Below are positions 1 through 6,139 of a stretch of DNA of 6,743 bases, in pieces; the first letter of the stretch is position 1; each line of letters starts with the position of its first letter. Under the pieces are notes generated by a model that saw only the letters and a program-made list of their open reading frames with translations, was not told the DNA's origin and ran no database searches. Origin of the DNA: an uncultured Bacteroidales bacterium (lineage in GTDB: Bacteria; Bacteroidota; Bacteroidia; Bacteroidales; Bacteroidaceae); NCBI GenBank assembly GCA_945871755.1, contig CAMBWV010000056.1:1-6743 (forward strand), given 5' to 3'. Position numbers and translations under genes: made by a program.

Positions 1-1246
1 CGCAGAGTTGCTTGCGCACCTTCATGGCATCTTCGCCCGAGAGGATGAGGATAAGGTCGCCAGCCTTGGCGTTCATCTTTTCCTTGAGCAGGTTGAGCGT
101 TTCGGGGCCGTAGAACTTATCCACGCTGCTCTTAACCGTACCGTCCTCCTGCACACGTGCATAGACAAGACCCTTGGCACCAATCTGCGGACGCTTGACG
201 AAGTCGGTCAGCTGGTCCAGCTGCTTGCGGGTGAGCACAGCCTGGCCCTCGCAGCAGATACCACCGATGTAGGCAGCACCATCAAAGACGGCAAAACCTT
301 CGGGGAAGATGCTTTCCACCAATTCGCGGGAAGCATTGTCGGGCTGCTGGTTCTTGAGTTCCACAAACTCCATGCCGAAACGCGTATCGGGCTTGTCGCT
401 GCCGTAATACTTCATAGCATCGGCCCACGTCATGCGCGGCAGGGTGGGGATGTCGATGTTGAGGATGGTCTTGAAGAGGTGGCGGCTCATGCCCTCAAAC
501 ATCTGGAGAATATCTTCCTGTTCCACGAAGGACATCTCGCAGTCAATCTGCGTGAATTCGGGCTGGCGGTCTGCGCGCAGGTCTTCGTCGCGGAAGCATT
601 TGCAAATCTGGAAGTAGCGGTCAATACCTGCCACCATGCAAAGTTGCTTGAGCGTCTGCGGACTCTGGGGCAGGGCATAGAACTGGCCAGGATTCATGCG
701 GCTGGGCACAACGAAATCGCGGGCTCCTTCGGGCGTGCTGTTCACGAGAATGGGTGTCTCTATCTCAAGGAATCCCTGCTCGTCGAGGTAGCGGCGCACT
801 TCAAAGGCAAACTTGTGGCGAAGTTCGAGGTTGCTGCGCACGGGGCTGCGGCGGATGTCCAGATAGCGGTACTTCATGCGCAGGTCGTCGCCGCCATCGG
901 TGTTCTCTTCGATGGTGAAGGGAGGCGTGTCGGAGGCATTGAGCACGTTGAGTTCGGTCACATTGATTTCGATGTCGCCAGTGGGCATCTTGTCGTTCTT
1001 GGAGTAGCGTTCGGCCACTACACCCTTCACTTGCAGGACGTATTCACGTCCCAGTTTGTTGGCGCGCTCGCAAAGGGCGGCGTCGGTTTCTTCGTTGAAA
1101 ACAAGTTGGGTGATACCATATCGGTCGCGCAGGTCGATAAAGGTCATGCCACCCATTTTGCGGCTACGCTGCACCCATCCAGCGAGGGTAACGCTCTCGC
1201 CAACGTGCGTAATACGAAGCTCGCCACAGGTATGAGTTCTATACAT
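1..1246 (-). CDS. aspS: Aspartate--tRNA ligase, 5' part (runs off the window)
   Basis: Class II aminoacyl-tRNA synthetase that charges tRNA-Asp with aspartate in the cytoplasm. The first 415 codons are present; bacterial AspRS is usually about 585-590 residues, so about 170 are missing, including motif 3. The start ATG at 1246-1244 gives [11 protein letters not shown], the usual N-terminus in Bacteroidetes. Residues 1-110 are the OB-fold anticodon-binding domain ([20 protein letters not shown]). The hinge to the catalytic core has RYLDIRR at 127-133. Motif 1 lies around [10 protein letters not shown] (158-167), followed by STPEGARDF. Motif 2 is [19 protein letters not shown] (217-235). [10 protein letters not shown] (282-291) leads into the bacterial-type GAD insertion, which holds the remaining residues. 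No frameshift or internal stop is seen. It lies 97 bases downstream of carB on the same strand; no convincing promoter was found in that gap, so read-through from carAB is possible. Confidence 0.97.
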   Translation of the reverse strand, partial: MYRTHTCGELRITHVGESVTLAGWVQRSRKMGGMTFIDLRDRYGITQLVFNEETDAALCERANKLGREYVLQVKGVVAERYSKNDKMPTGDIEINVTELNVLNASDTPPFTIEENTDGGDDLRMKYRYLDIRRSPVRSNLELRHKFAFEVRRYLDEQGFLEIETPILVNSTPEGARDFVVPSRMNPGQFYALPQSPQTLKQLCMVAGIDRYFQICKCFRDEDLRADRQPEFTQIDCEMSFVEQEDILQMFEGMSRHLFKTILNIDIPTLPRMTWADAMKYYGSDKPDTRFGMEFVELKNQQPDNASRELVESIFPEGFAVFDGAAYIGGICCEGQAVLTRKQLDQLTDFVKRPQIGAKGLVYARVQEDGTVKSSVDKFYGPETLNLLKEKMNAKAGDLILILSGEDAMKVRKQLC

Positions 1247-1312
1247 GGTTCTTGTAATTGCTTTGGGGTTTAGTAAATATGGAATTGTATATATATAAGG
1301 AGTAGAAAGAGT

Positions 1313-1333
1313 GGAGTGGCGAAATGCCACTCC
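1313..1333 (-). terminator. Perfect 8-bp hairpin after carB, possible terminator
   Basis: GGAGTGGC and GCCACTCC form a perfect 8-bp, GC-rich stem around a 5-base loop, beginning 10 bases past the carB stop codon. On the minus strand it is followed by a pyrimidine-rich stretch (ACTCTTTCTACTCC) rather than a clean T run, so termination would be weak or partial. It could instead protect the carAB 3' end or tune read-through into aspS. The outer two bases of one arm overlap the adjacent heptamer repeat. Confidence 0.4.
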
Positions 1334-1345
1334 TAACTCCTAACT
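1332..1345. repeat. Two tandem CCTAACT heptamers at the carB 3' end
   Basis: Two exact copies of CCTAACT (1332-1338 and 1339-1345) abut the end of carB and overlap its stop codon by two bases. The same heptamer, in the same plus-strand orientation, forms a longer array at 6104-6137. Both arrays lie outside coding sequence apart from the overlap with the stop codon. Confidence 0.75.
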
Positions 1346-4300
1346 AAAACTCTTGCCAAGAAATAATCTCCAGGTCCTCCAGTTTCACCGTGCAGAAGGC
1401 TTGGATAAAGGCGGAAGCTAGGCGTGCGTTGGTGATGAGGGGGATGTTGAGGTCGATGGCGGCGCGGCGGATTTTGTAGCCGTTGGTCAGTTCGCCCGAA
1501 CTGAGGTTCTTGGGTACGTTGACCACCATGTCGATTTCCTTGTTGTGGAGCATGTCAATGGCTTGGGGCTGTCCTTCTTCGCTGGGCCAATATACGAGGG
1601 TGTTGGCAATGCCATTCTCTGTGAGATAACGGCTTGTGCCGCCCGTGGCAAAGAGTTTGTAGCCATGGTCGGCCAGCATCTTGGCTGCCGTGAGCATTTC
1701 GGCTTTCTGCTTGCCGTTGCCCGTTGATAGGAGAATGTTCTTCTTGGGAATACGATGGCCCACAGAGAGCATACTCTTGAGGAGTGCCGTGCGGCTGTCC
1801 AATCCCAAGCAGCCCACCTCGCCCGTGGAGGCCATATCTACGCCGAGAACGGGGTCGGCCTTTTGGAGGCGGTTGAAGGAGAACTGGCTCGCCTTGATGC
1901 CCACGTAGTCAAGGTCGAAGAGGCTCTTGGCAGGTTTCTCCACAGGCAGACCTAGCATAACGCGAGTGGCCAGTTCAATGAGGTTAATCTTCAATACCTT
2001 GCTCACGAAGGGGAAGGAGCGGCTGGCGCGAAGGTTACATTCGATGACCTTAATCTCGTTGTCGCGCGCCAGGAACTGAATATTGAACGGGCCTGAGATA
2101 TGCAGCTCGGCCGCAATCTGTTTGGAAATTTTCTTGATGCGACGTGCCGTTTCTACATAGAGTTTCTGCGGCGGGAACTGGATAGTGGCGTCGCCCGAGT
2201 GGACACCGGCATATTCGATGTGCTCGGAGATGGCGTAGGCAATGATTTCGCCATCGCGGGCCACGGCATCCATTTCCACCTCTTTGGCATGCTGAAGGAA
2301 GCGGCTTACCACAACGGGATGCTTCTTCGACACGTTGGCGGCCAGCTTGAGGAAGCGCTCCAGCTCTTCGCGGTTGGAGCAAACGTTCATCGCCGCGCCA
2401 GAAAGCACGTAGGAAGGACGCACGAGCACGGGGAAGCCCACCTTGTCAATGAAGGCGTTGATGTCTTCCATCGAAGTCAGCGCGCTCCATTCGGGTTGGT
2501 CCACGCCGATGCGGTCGAGCAGGGCAGAGAACTTGTCGCGGTCCTCGGCGTTGTCAATGTATTTGGCCTGCGTACCCAGGATGGGGATGTTCTGCTGGTC
2601 CAGACGCATGGCGAGGTTGTTGGGAATCTGTCCGCCCGTCGAAACTACCACGCCGTAGGGCAATTCCAGGTCCAGCACATCCAGCACGCGCTCGAAGGTG
2701 AGTTCGTCGAAATAGAGGCGGTCGCACATGTCGTAGTCCGTGGAAACCGTTTCGGGGTTGTAGTTTATCATCACGGAGCGATAGCCTTCTTTGCGAATCG
2801 TATTGAGTGCCTGCACGCCGCACCAGTCGAACTCAACGGAGGAACCAATGCGGTAAGCACCACTACCGAGAACGACCACGCTCTTCTTGTCGTCCACGAA
2901 GGGGATGTCGTGGGCCACACCTGCGTAGGTCAGGTACAGGTAGTTGGTCTGTGCGGGATACTCTGCGGCCAGGGTGTCAATCTGCTTGACGTAGGGCACG
3001 ATGCCTTTGCCTTTGCGGAACTGGCGCACCTGCATGATGGCTTCTTCCATATCCATCTGCTGCTCCAGACCGATGGCGCGTGCCACCTGGAAGTCGGTGA
3101 ATCCCTGCACCTTTGCTTTCTTGAGCAGTTCGAGGTTGAGGTCATCAAGGCTCTTGGCCTGCTTCAGGGCGAGGTCGGTGAGGTGTATATTATATAGGTG
3201 TTCGAGGAACCATTTGTCAATCTTGGTGAGTTCCCAGATTTGGTCAATCGTATAACCCGCGGCAAAGGCTTTCTCGATGACAAAGATACGTTTGTCGGTC
3301 GGCTCGCGCAGGGCAGCATCAACGTTGTCAATCTGCAGTTCCTTGTTCTCCACGAAACCGTGCATGCCTTGGCCAATCATGCGCAAACCTTTCTGGATGA
3401 CTTCCTCGAAGGTGCGGCCGATGGACATCACTTCGCCGACGGACTTCATCGAAGAACCCAGTTCGCGGTCCACGCCACGGAACTTGCCGAGGTCCCAGCG
3501 GGGGAACTTGCCGACCACGTAGTCAAGGGCAGGTTCGAAGAAGGCGCTGGTGGTCTTTGTCACGGAGTTCTTCAGGTCAAAGAGGCCGTAGCCCAGGCCC
3601 AACTTGGCAGCCACAAAGGCGAGGGGATAACCCGTAGCCTTCGAGGCGAGGGCCGACGAGCGGCTCAGGCGGGCGTTTACCTCAATGACGCGGTAGTCCT
3701 CGGAGTTGGGGTCGAGCGCGTACTGCACATTACATTCACCGACAATGCCCACGTGGCGAACGATGCGGATGGCCAGTTCGCGCAGTTTGTGAAACTCGCT
3801 ATTGGTCAGGGTCTGCGAGGGAGCGATGACGATACTCTCGCCCGTGTGGATGCCGAGGGGGTCGAAGTTCTCCATGTTGCAGACGGTGATACAGTTGTCA
3901 AAGCGGTCGCGCACCACCTCATATTCAATCTCCTTCCAACCCTTGAGGCTCTTCTCCACGAGCACTTGGGGCGAGAAGGAGAAGGCTTTCTCGGCCAGGC
4001 GGTTGAGTTCCTCTTCGTTGTCGCAGAATCCCGAGCCCAGTCCGCCCAGGGCGTAGGCGGCGCGGAGGATGACGGGATAGCCCAGCTCGGCAGCCGCGCG
4101 GCGTGCGCTTTCGATGTCCTCGCAGGCTTCGCTCTGAATCGTCTTGACGTTAATCTCGTTCAGGCGTTCTACGAAGAGTTCGCGGTCTTCGGTGTCCATG
4201 ATGGCCTGAACGGGCGTACCGAGCACCTGCAGGTTGTACTTCTCGAGCACGCCACTCTTGAAGAGTTCCACGCCGCAGTTGAGGGCGGTCTGTCCGCCGA

Positions 4301-4556
4301 AGGCCAGCATGATGCCGTCGGGGCGTTCCTTCTTGATGACTTCTTCCACGAAGAAGGGGGTCACGGGGAGGAAGTAGATACGGTCGGCCACGCCCTCGGA
4401 CGTTTGGACGGTGGCGATATTGGGGTTAATCAATACGGTCTCAATGCCTTCTTCCTTGAGGGCCTTGAGTGCCTGCGAACCAGAATAGTCAAATTCGCCG
4501 GCCTCACCTATCTTGAGCGCGCCGGAGCCTAGGAGCAATACTTTCTTGATTTCCAT
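1344..4556 (-). CDS. carB: Carbamoyl-phosphate synthase, large (synthetase) subunit
   Basis: Makes carbamoyl phosphate from bicarbonate, two ATP and ammonia delivered by CarA; it feeds pyrimidine and arginine synthesis. The 1070 residues match E. coli CarB (1073). The start is ATG at 4556 (MEIKKVLLLGSGALKIGEAG). A longer frame to 4607 begins only with TTG and adds 17 unconserved residues. The first ATP-grasp half is about 1-400, with FGGQTALNCG (86-95) and likely metal ligands Q278, E292 and N294. An oligomerisation region follows (about 400-555). The second half is about 556-935, with EFDWCGV, PETVSTDYD (601-609), RPSYVLSGAAMNV, and Q827, E839, N841. An MGS-like allosteric domain ends the protein (about 936-1070), with FATGGTS (969-975), W990 and N1013. 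Several motifs are closer to eukaryotic CAD/CPS1 than to E. coli as I recall them. It follows carA by 118 bases in an apparent operon. Confidence 0.98.
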   Translation of the reverse strand: MEIKKVLLLGSGALKIGEAGEFDYSGSQALKALKEEGIETVLINPNIATVQTSEGVADRIYFLPVTPFFVEEVIKKERPDGIMLAFGGQTALNCGVELFKSGVLEKYNLQVLGTPVQAIMDTEDRELFVERLNEINVKTIQSEACEDIESARRAAAELGYPVILRAAYALGGLGSGFCDNEEELNRLAEKAFSFSPQVLVEKSLKGWKEIEYEVVRDRFDNCITVCNMENFDPLGIHTGESIVIAPSQTLTNSEFHKLRELAIRIVRHVGIVGECNVQYALDPNSEDYRVIEVNARLSRSSALASKATGYPLAFVAAKLGLGYGLFDLKNSVTKTTSAFFEPALDYVVGKFPRWDLGKFRGVDRELGSSMKSVGEVMSIGRTFEEVIQKGLRMIGQGMHGFVENKELQIDNVDAALREPTDKRIFVIEKAFAAGYTIDQIWELTKIDKWFLEHLYNIHLTDLALKQAKSLDDLNLELLKKAKVQGFTDFQVARAIGLEQQMDMEEAIMQVRQFRKGKGIVPYVKQIDTLAAEYPAQTNYLYLTYAGVAHDIPFVDDKKSVVVLGSGAYRIGSSVEFDWCGVQALNTIRKEGYRSVMINYNPETVSTDYDMCDRLYFDELTFERVLDVLDLELPYGVVVSTGGQIPNNLAMRLDQQNIPILGTQAKYIDNAEDRDKFSALLDRIGVDQPEWSALTSMEDINAFIDKVGFPVLVRPSYVLSGAAMNVCSNREELERFLKLAANVSKKHPVVVSRFLQHAKEVEMDAVARDGEIIAYAISEHIEYAGVHSGDATIQFPPQKLYVETARRIKKISKQIAAELHISGPFNIQFLARDNEIKVIECNLRASRSFPFVSKVLKINLIELATRVMLGLPVEKPAKSLFDLDYVGIKASQFSFNRLQKADPVLGVDMASTGEVGCLGLDSRTALLKSMLSVGHRIPKKNILLSTGNGKQKAEMLTAAKMLADHGYKLFATGGTSRYLTENGIANTLVYWPSEEGQPQAIDMLHNKEIDMVVNVPKNLSSGELTNGYKIRRAAIDLNIPLITNARLASAFIQAFCTVKLEDLEIISWQEF

Positions 4557-4609
4557 ATAGTGGGAGGTTTTCTTGTCATCGGGTAGGGAGGAAGGGCCTG
4601 TCTGCAAAT

Positions 4610-4641
4610 TAGCCTGCTTCTAGGGCTGCCTGCTTCAAGGG
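4610..4641. repeat. Tandem 16-base duplication between carA and carB
   Basis: On the minus strand, CCCTTGAAGCAGGCAG (4641-4626) is followed directly by CCCTAGAAGCAGGCTA (4625-4610), with 13 of 16 bases identical. It sits in the 118-base carA-carB gap, just downstream of an isolated AGGAGG (4654-4649, minus) that has no suitable ATG at normal spacing and is 93 bases from the carB start. The unit also puts a TAG directly upstream of the TTG-initiated N-terminal extension of the carB frame, which supports the downstream ATG as the start. The role is unknown; it may be a simple local duplication. Confidence 0.6.
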
Positions 4642-4674
4642 TTGCTTTCCTCCTATGTTTTTGACGGAAGGTTT

Positions 4675-5757
4675 CTACTTATTGAGGAGGTTCACAAATT
4701 CATCAAACATCGACTCGGTGTCCACGGGACCGCTGCAAGCCTCGGGGTGGAACTGTGCCGAGAACCAAGGCTTCGTCTTGTGGCGAATGCCTTCGTTCGA
4801 ACCATCGTTCATGTTGATGTAGAGGGGTTCCCAGTCGGCGGGCAGCGTGTTGCTATCCACTGCATAGCCGTGGTTCTGTGTGGTCACGTAGCAAATGTTC
4901 GTGCCCACTTTGCGCACGGGCTGATTGTGCGAGCGGTGGCCGTACTTCAGCTTATAGACCGTTGCGCCAGCGGCTTTGGAGAGCAGTTGGTTGCCCATGC
5001 AGATACCCATACAGGGGCGTGTCTCTTCGGGTTGAAGGAACTTGCGAATGTTCTCCACGGCCTTCACGCACGTGTTCGGGTCACCAGGACCGTTGGCCAA
5101 GAAGAGACCATCAAACTCCAGTTCGTTGAAGTCGTAATCCCAAGGCACGCGAATCACTTCCACACCGCGGCTAGTCAGGCAGCGGATGATATTGTTCTTC
5201 ACGCCGCAATCCACGAGCACCACCTTCTTCTCGGCGCCCTGATTGTAGCGCAGCACCTCCTTGCACGACACCTGTTCCACGAAGTTCACACCCTCGTAGG
5301 TGGCCTCGGGGATATTGTCGGGCTCGTCGTCGAAGATGAGTTTGCCCATCATCACGCCGTGCTCGCGCAGCACCTTGGTCAGTTCGCGCGTATCTACACC
5401 CGTGATGGCAGGAATCTGCTCGCGCTTCAACCATTCGCCCAGGCTCTCCTGTGCGTGCCAATGGCTGTAAGCCTCGCTATAGTCGCCCACGATGAGGGCA
5501 GAGACGTGGATGCGCTCACTCTCGAAGAACTCGCACATGCCGTGCTCGCCTGTGGTGAAGGGCGGCACACCGTAGTTACCCACCAGGGGATAGGTCATCA
5601 CCAACATCTGGCCGGCATACGAGGGGTCGGTCAGGCTTTCGGGATAGCCCATCATGGCTGTATTAAACACAACTTCTCCAGCCACGGGACGCTCGTAGCC
5701 GAAGGATTCTCCATGGAATTTCGTTCCATCACTGAGGAGCAATGTTACCTTTCGCAT
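4675..5757 (-). CDS. carA: Carbamoyl-phosphate synthase, small (glutaminase) subunit
   Basis: Hydrolyses glutamine and channels ammonia to CarB in the cytoplasmic CarAB complex. At 360 residues it is close to the family norm of about 360-380. Residues 1 to about 150 form the small-subunit-specific domain (GEVVFNTAMMGYPESLTDPSYAGQ region; GVDTRELT). From about 176 a class I glutamine amidotransferase domain follows, with NGPGDP (222-227). The nucleophile is Cys253 in GICMGNQ, and His337 and Glu339 in FHPE complete the triad, so it should be glutamine-dependent. The start ATG at 5757 gives MRKVTLLLSDGTKFHGESFG and is preceded by an A-rich stretch with no Shine-Dalgarno, usual in this phylum. 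GNQ after the nucleophile and GPVDTESMFDEF near the C-terminus recall the eukaryotic CAD/CPS1 glutaminase domain. It is the first gene of carAB, preceded by a leader with an apparent attenuator. Confidence 0.98.
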   Translation of the reverse strand: MRKVTLLLSDGTKFHGESFGYERPVAGEVVFNTAMMGYPESLTDPSYAGQMLVMTYPLVGNYGVPPFTTGEHGMCEFFESERIHVSALIVGDYSEAYSHWHAQESLGEWLKREQIPAITGVDTRELTKVLREHGVMMGKLIFDDEPDNIPEATYEGVNFVEQVSCKEVLRYNQGAEKKVVLVDCGVKNNIIRCLTSRGVEVIRVPWDYDFNELEFDGLFLANGPGDPNTCVKAVENIRKFLQPEETRPCMGICMGNQLLSKAAGATVYKLKYGHRSHNQPVRKVGTNICYVTTQNHGYAVDSNTLPADWEPLYINMNDGSNEGIRHKTKPWFSAQFHPEACSGPVDTESMFDEFVNLLNK

Positions 5758-5802
5758 AGTATCTTGATTCTTGTATTGATGCTTCTTGGCCCAGAAAACA
5801 CG

Positions 5803-5845
5803 AAAAAGCCACTAAGTCCGATAGGGCAATACCGGATTCAGTGGC
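5803..5845 (-). terminator. Intrinsic terminator in the carA leader (putative attenuator)
   Basis: On the minus strand, GCCACTGAATCCG (5845-5833) pairs with CGGACTTAGTGGC (5820-5808) around a 12-base loop. That gives 13 stem positions: eleven Watson-Crick pairs, one G-U and one A-C mismatch. TTTTT (5807-5803) follows at once. No T run follows on the plus strand, so it works leftward. No minus-strand gene upstream needs terminating, and the hairpin lies between the apparent promoter and the carA start, 45 bases before the ATG. This placement argues for transcription attenuation of carAB. No alternative antiterminator stem of comparable strength was found by eye, and nothing resembled a PyrR-binding loop. 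Confidence 0.75.
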
Positions 5846-5907
5846 CTATATATAATATAAGGAGTGTTCACGACATAGAGCCTGCGCCTTGAGCGCACGT
5901 CTATCAT
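5812..5907 (-). CDS. Alternative overlapping leader frame, 31 codons
   Basis: A second frame from ATG at 5907 (MIDVRSRRRL...) runs through the 5' arm and loop of the terminator and stops with TAG inside the 3' arm (5814-5812). Translating it would disrupt the hairpin directly, as in pyrBI, where the leader frame also enters the terminator. It is arginine-rich at the front and contains several Tyr and Ile codons. Its initiation context is less A-rich than that of the frame starting at 5923. At most one of the two is likely to be the main leader; both may be chance frames. Confidence 0.2.
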   Translation of the reverse strand: MIDVRSRRRLYVVNTPYIIYRPLNPVLPYRT

Positions 5908-5923
5908 GCAAGGGGGCTTTCAT
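5846..5923 (-). CDS. Candidate 25-residue leader peptide of carAB
   Basis: An open frame of 25 codons plus stop, from ATG at 5923 (MKAPLHDRRA...) to TAG at 5848-5846 (ending ...HSLYYI). Its ATG lies about 20 bases downstream of the inferred transcription start. An A-rich stretch (seven As, 5936-5930) lies upstream of it, which is the usual initiation context in Bacteroidetes. The stop codon touches the first base of the terminator stem, and the last codons (TTA TAT TAT ATA) make a U/A-rich run. A ribosome at the stop codon would cover the 5' arm. In E. coli pyrBI, a ribosome following closely behind a paused polymerase blocks the terminator in this way. Against it: the frame is short, it has no recognisable homologue, and an overlapping frame competes. 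Confidence 0.35.
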   Translation of the reverse strand: MKAPLHDRRALKAQALCREHSLYYI

Positions 5924-5944
5924 GGGCGATTTTTTTGTTTCGTG

Positions 5945-5952
5945 CAAAGGTA
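5945..5952 (-). promoter_or_regulatory. Bacteroidetes -7 box for carA
   Basis: TACCTTTG, followed by C, matches the Bacteroidetes -7 consensus TAnnTTTG exactly (minus strand, 5952-5945). No TTTG is present 19-21 bases upstream, so the -33 element is weak or absent. Transcription should start near 5938-5941, giving a leader of about 180 bases before carA. Confidence 0.6.
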
Positions 5953-6002
5953 ATGAAATTTTTCCTTCTCAGCCTTCTCTTGAGGATTATATTTTCAGAA
6001 AT

Positions 6003-6033
6003 TTTGCACTCAGCAGAGTTTTCTGTAATTTCG
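6003..6033 (+). promoter_or_regulatory. Bacteroidetes promoter for the DUF4494 gene
   Basis: TTTG (6003-6006), a 19-base spacer, then TAATTTCG (6026-6033). This matches the TTTG-N19-21-TAnnTTTG consensus with one change in the -7 box. The start would be near 6040, leaving a 5' UTR of about 100 bases. Confidence 0.65.
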
Positions 6034-6081
6034 CAGGCGAAAATCAGGAGGAAAGTGTTTCGGCAATCGCTGCTGAACCTA

Positions 6082-6099
6082 GTTTCGAAGCCCCGAAAC
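6082..6099 (+). other. Hairpin in the DUF4494 5' UTR with a competing partner
   Basis: GTTTCG (6082-6087) and CGAAAC (6094-6099) form a 6-bp stem with loop AAGCCC. An upstream GTTTCGG (6057-6063) can instead pair over 7 bp with CCGAAAC (6093-6099), so two stems compete for one arm. No T run follows, so it is not a terminator. Confidence 0.35.
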
Positions 6100-6103
6100 G
6101 AAA

Positions 6104-6137
6104 TAACTCCTAACTCCTAACCCCTAACTCCTAACTA
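6104..6137. repeat. Heptamer array (TAACTCC) before the DUF4494 start
   Basis: Four full TAACTCC-type units (6104, 6111, 6118, 6125; the third is TAACCCC) and a partial fifth (6132-6137), ending 2 bases before the ATG. It occupies the place where a ribosome-binding site would sit and carries CTCC rather than its complement. It is the same heptamer as at 1332-1345. Confidence 0.9.
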
Positions 6138-6139
6138 TC

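Larger units (their letters stand above)
5758..6139. promoter_or_regulatory. Divergent control region between carA and the DUF4494 gene
   Basis: A 382-base stretch without a long gene. Reading leftward it holds a promoter-like box (5952-5945), two overlapping short leader frames, a U/A-rich run and an intrinsic terminator before carA. Reading rightward it holds a TTTG-N19-TAATTTCG promoter, a 5'-UTR hairpin and a heptamer array ending 2 bases before the DUF4494 start. The two promoters point away from each other, with their -7 boxes about 75 bases apart. I saw no clear protein-operator palindrome. Confidence 0.8.

Noticed and set aside
8..1273. 421-codon plus-strand open frame opposite aspS
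   Set aside because: It is antisense to a clearly conserved AspRS; its sequence has no recognisable motif and follows from codon bias on the other strand.
1247..1343. T-box leader for aspS
   Set aside because: The gap is only 97 bases and lacks a T-box sequence or an antiterminator/terminator pair; the hairpin there lies at the carB end.
2100..4532. Two long plus-strand open frames (2100-3197 and 3198-4532) opposite carB
   Set aside because: Both are fully antisense to conserved CarB domains and look like His/Val/Ala-rich shadow translations, with no promoter-like sequence noticed.
4557..4607. N-terminal extension of CarB by 17 residues
   Set aside because: It would need a TTG start and adds unconserved residues; the ATG at 4556 gives the normal family N-terminus and length.
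4642..5892. 416-codon plus-strand open frame opposite carA and its leader
   Set aside because: It is a shadow of carA; no family features, and it runs through the terminator and leader.
5758..5952. PyrR-binding element or known riboswitch before carA
   Set aside because: No PyrR-type conserved loop or recognised aptamer core could be seen; only the terminator and short frames are supported.
5889..6120. Short plus-strand frames (5889-6113 and 5935-6120) before the DUF4494 gene
   Set aside because: They start upstream of the candidate promoter and cross it and the heptamer array; composition is that of AT-rich intergenic DNA.
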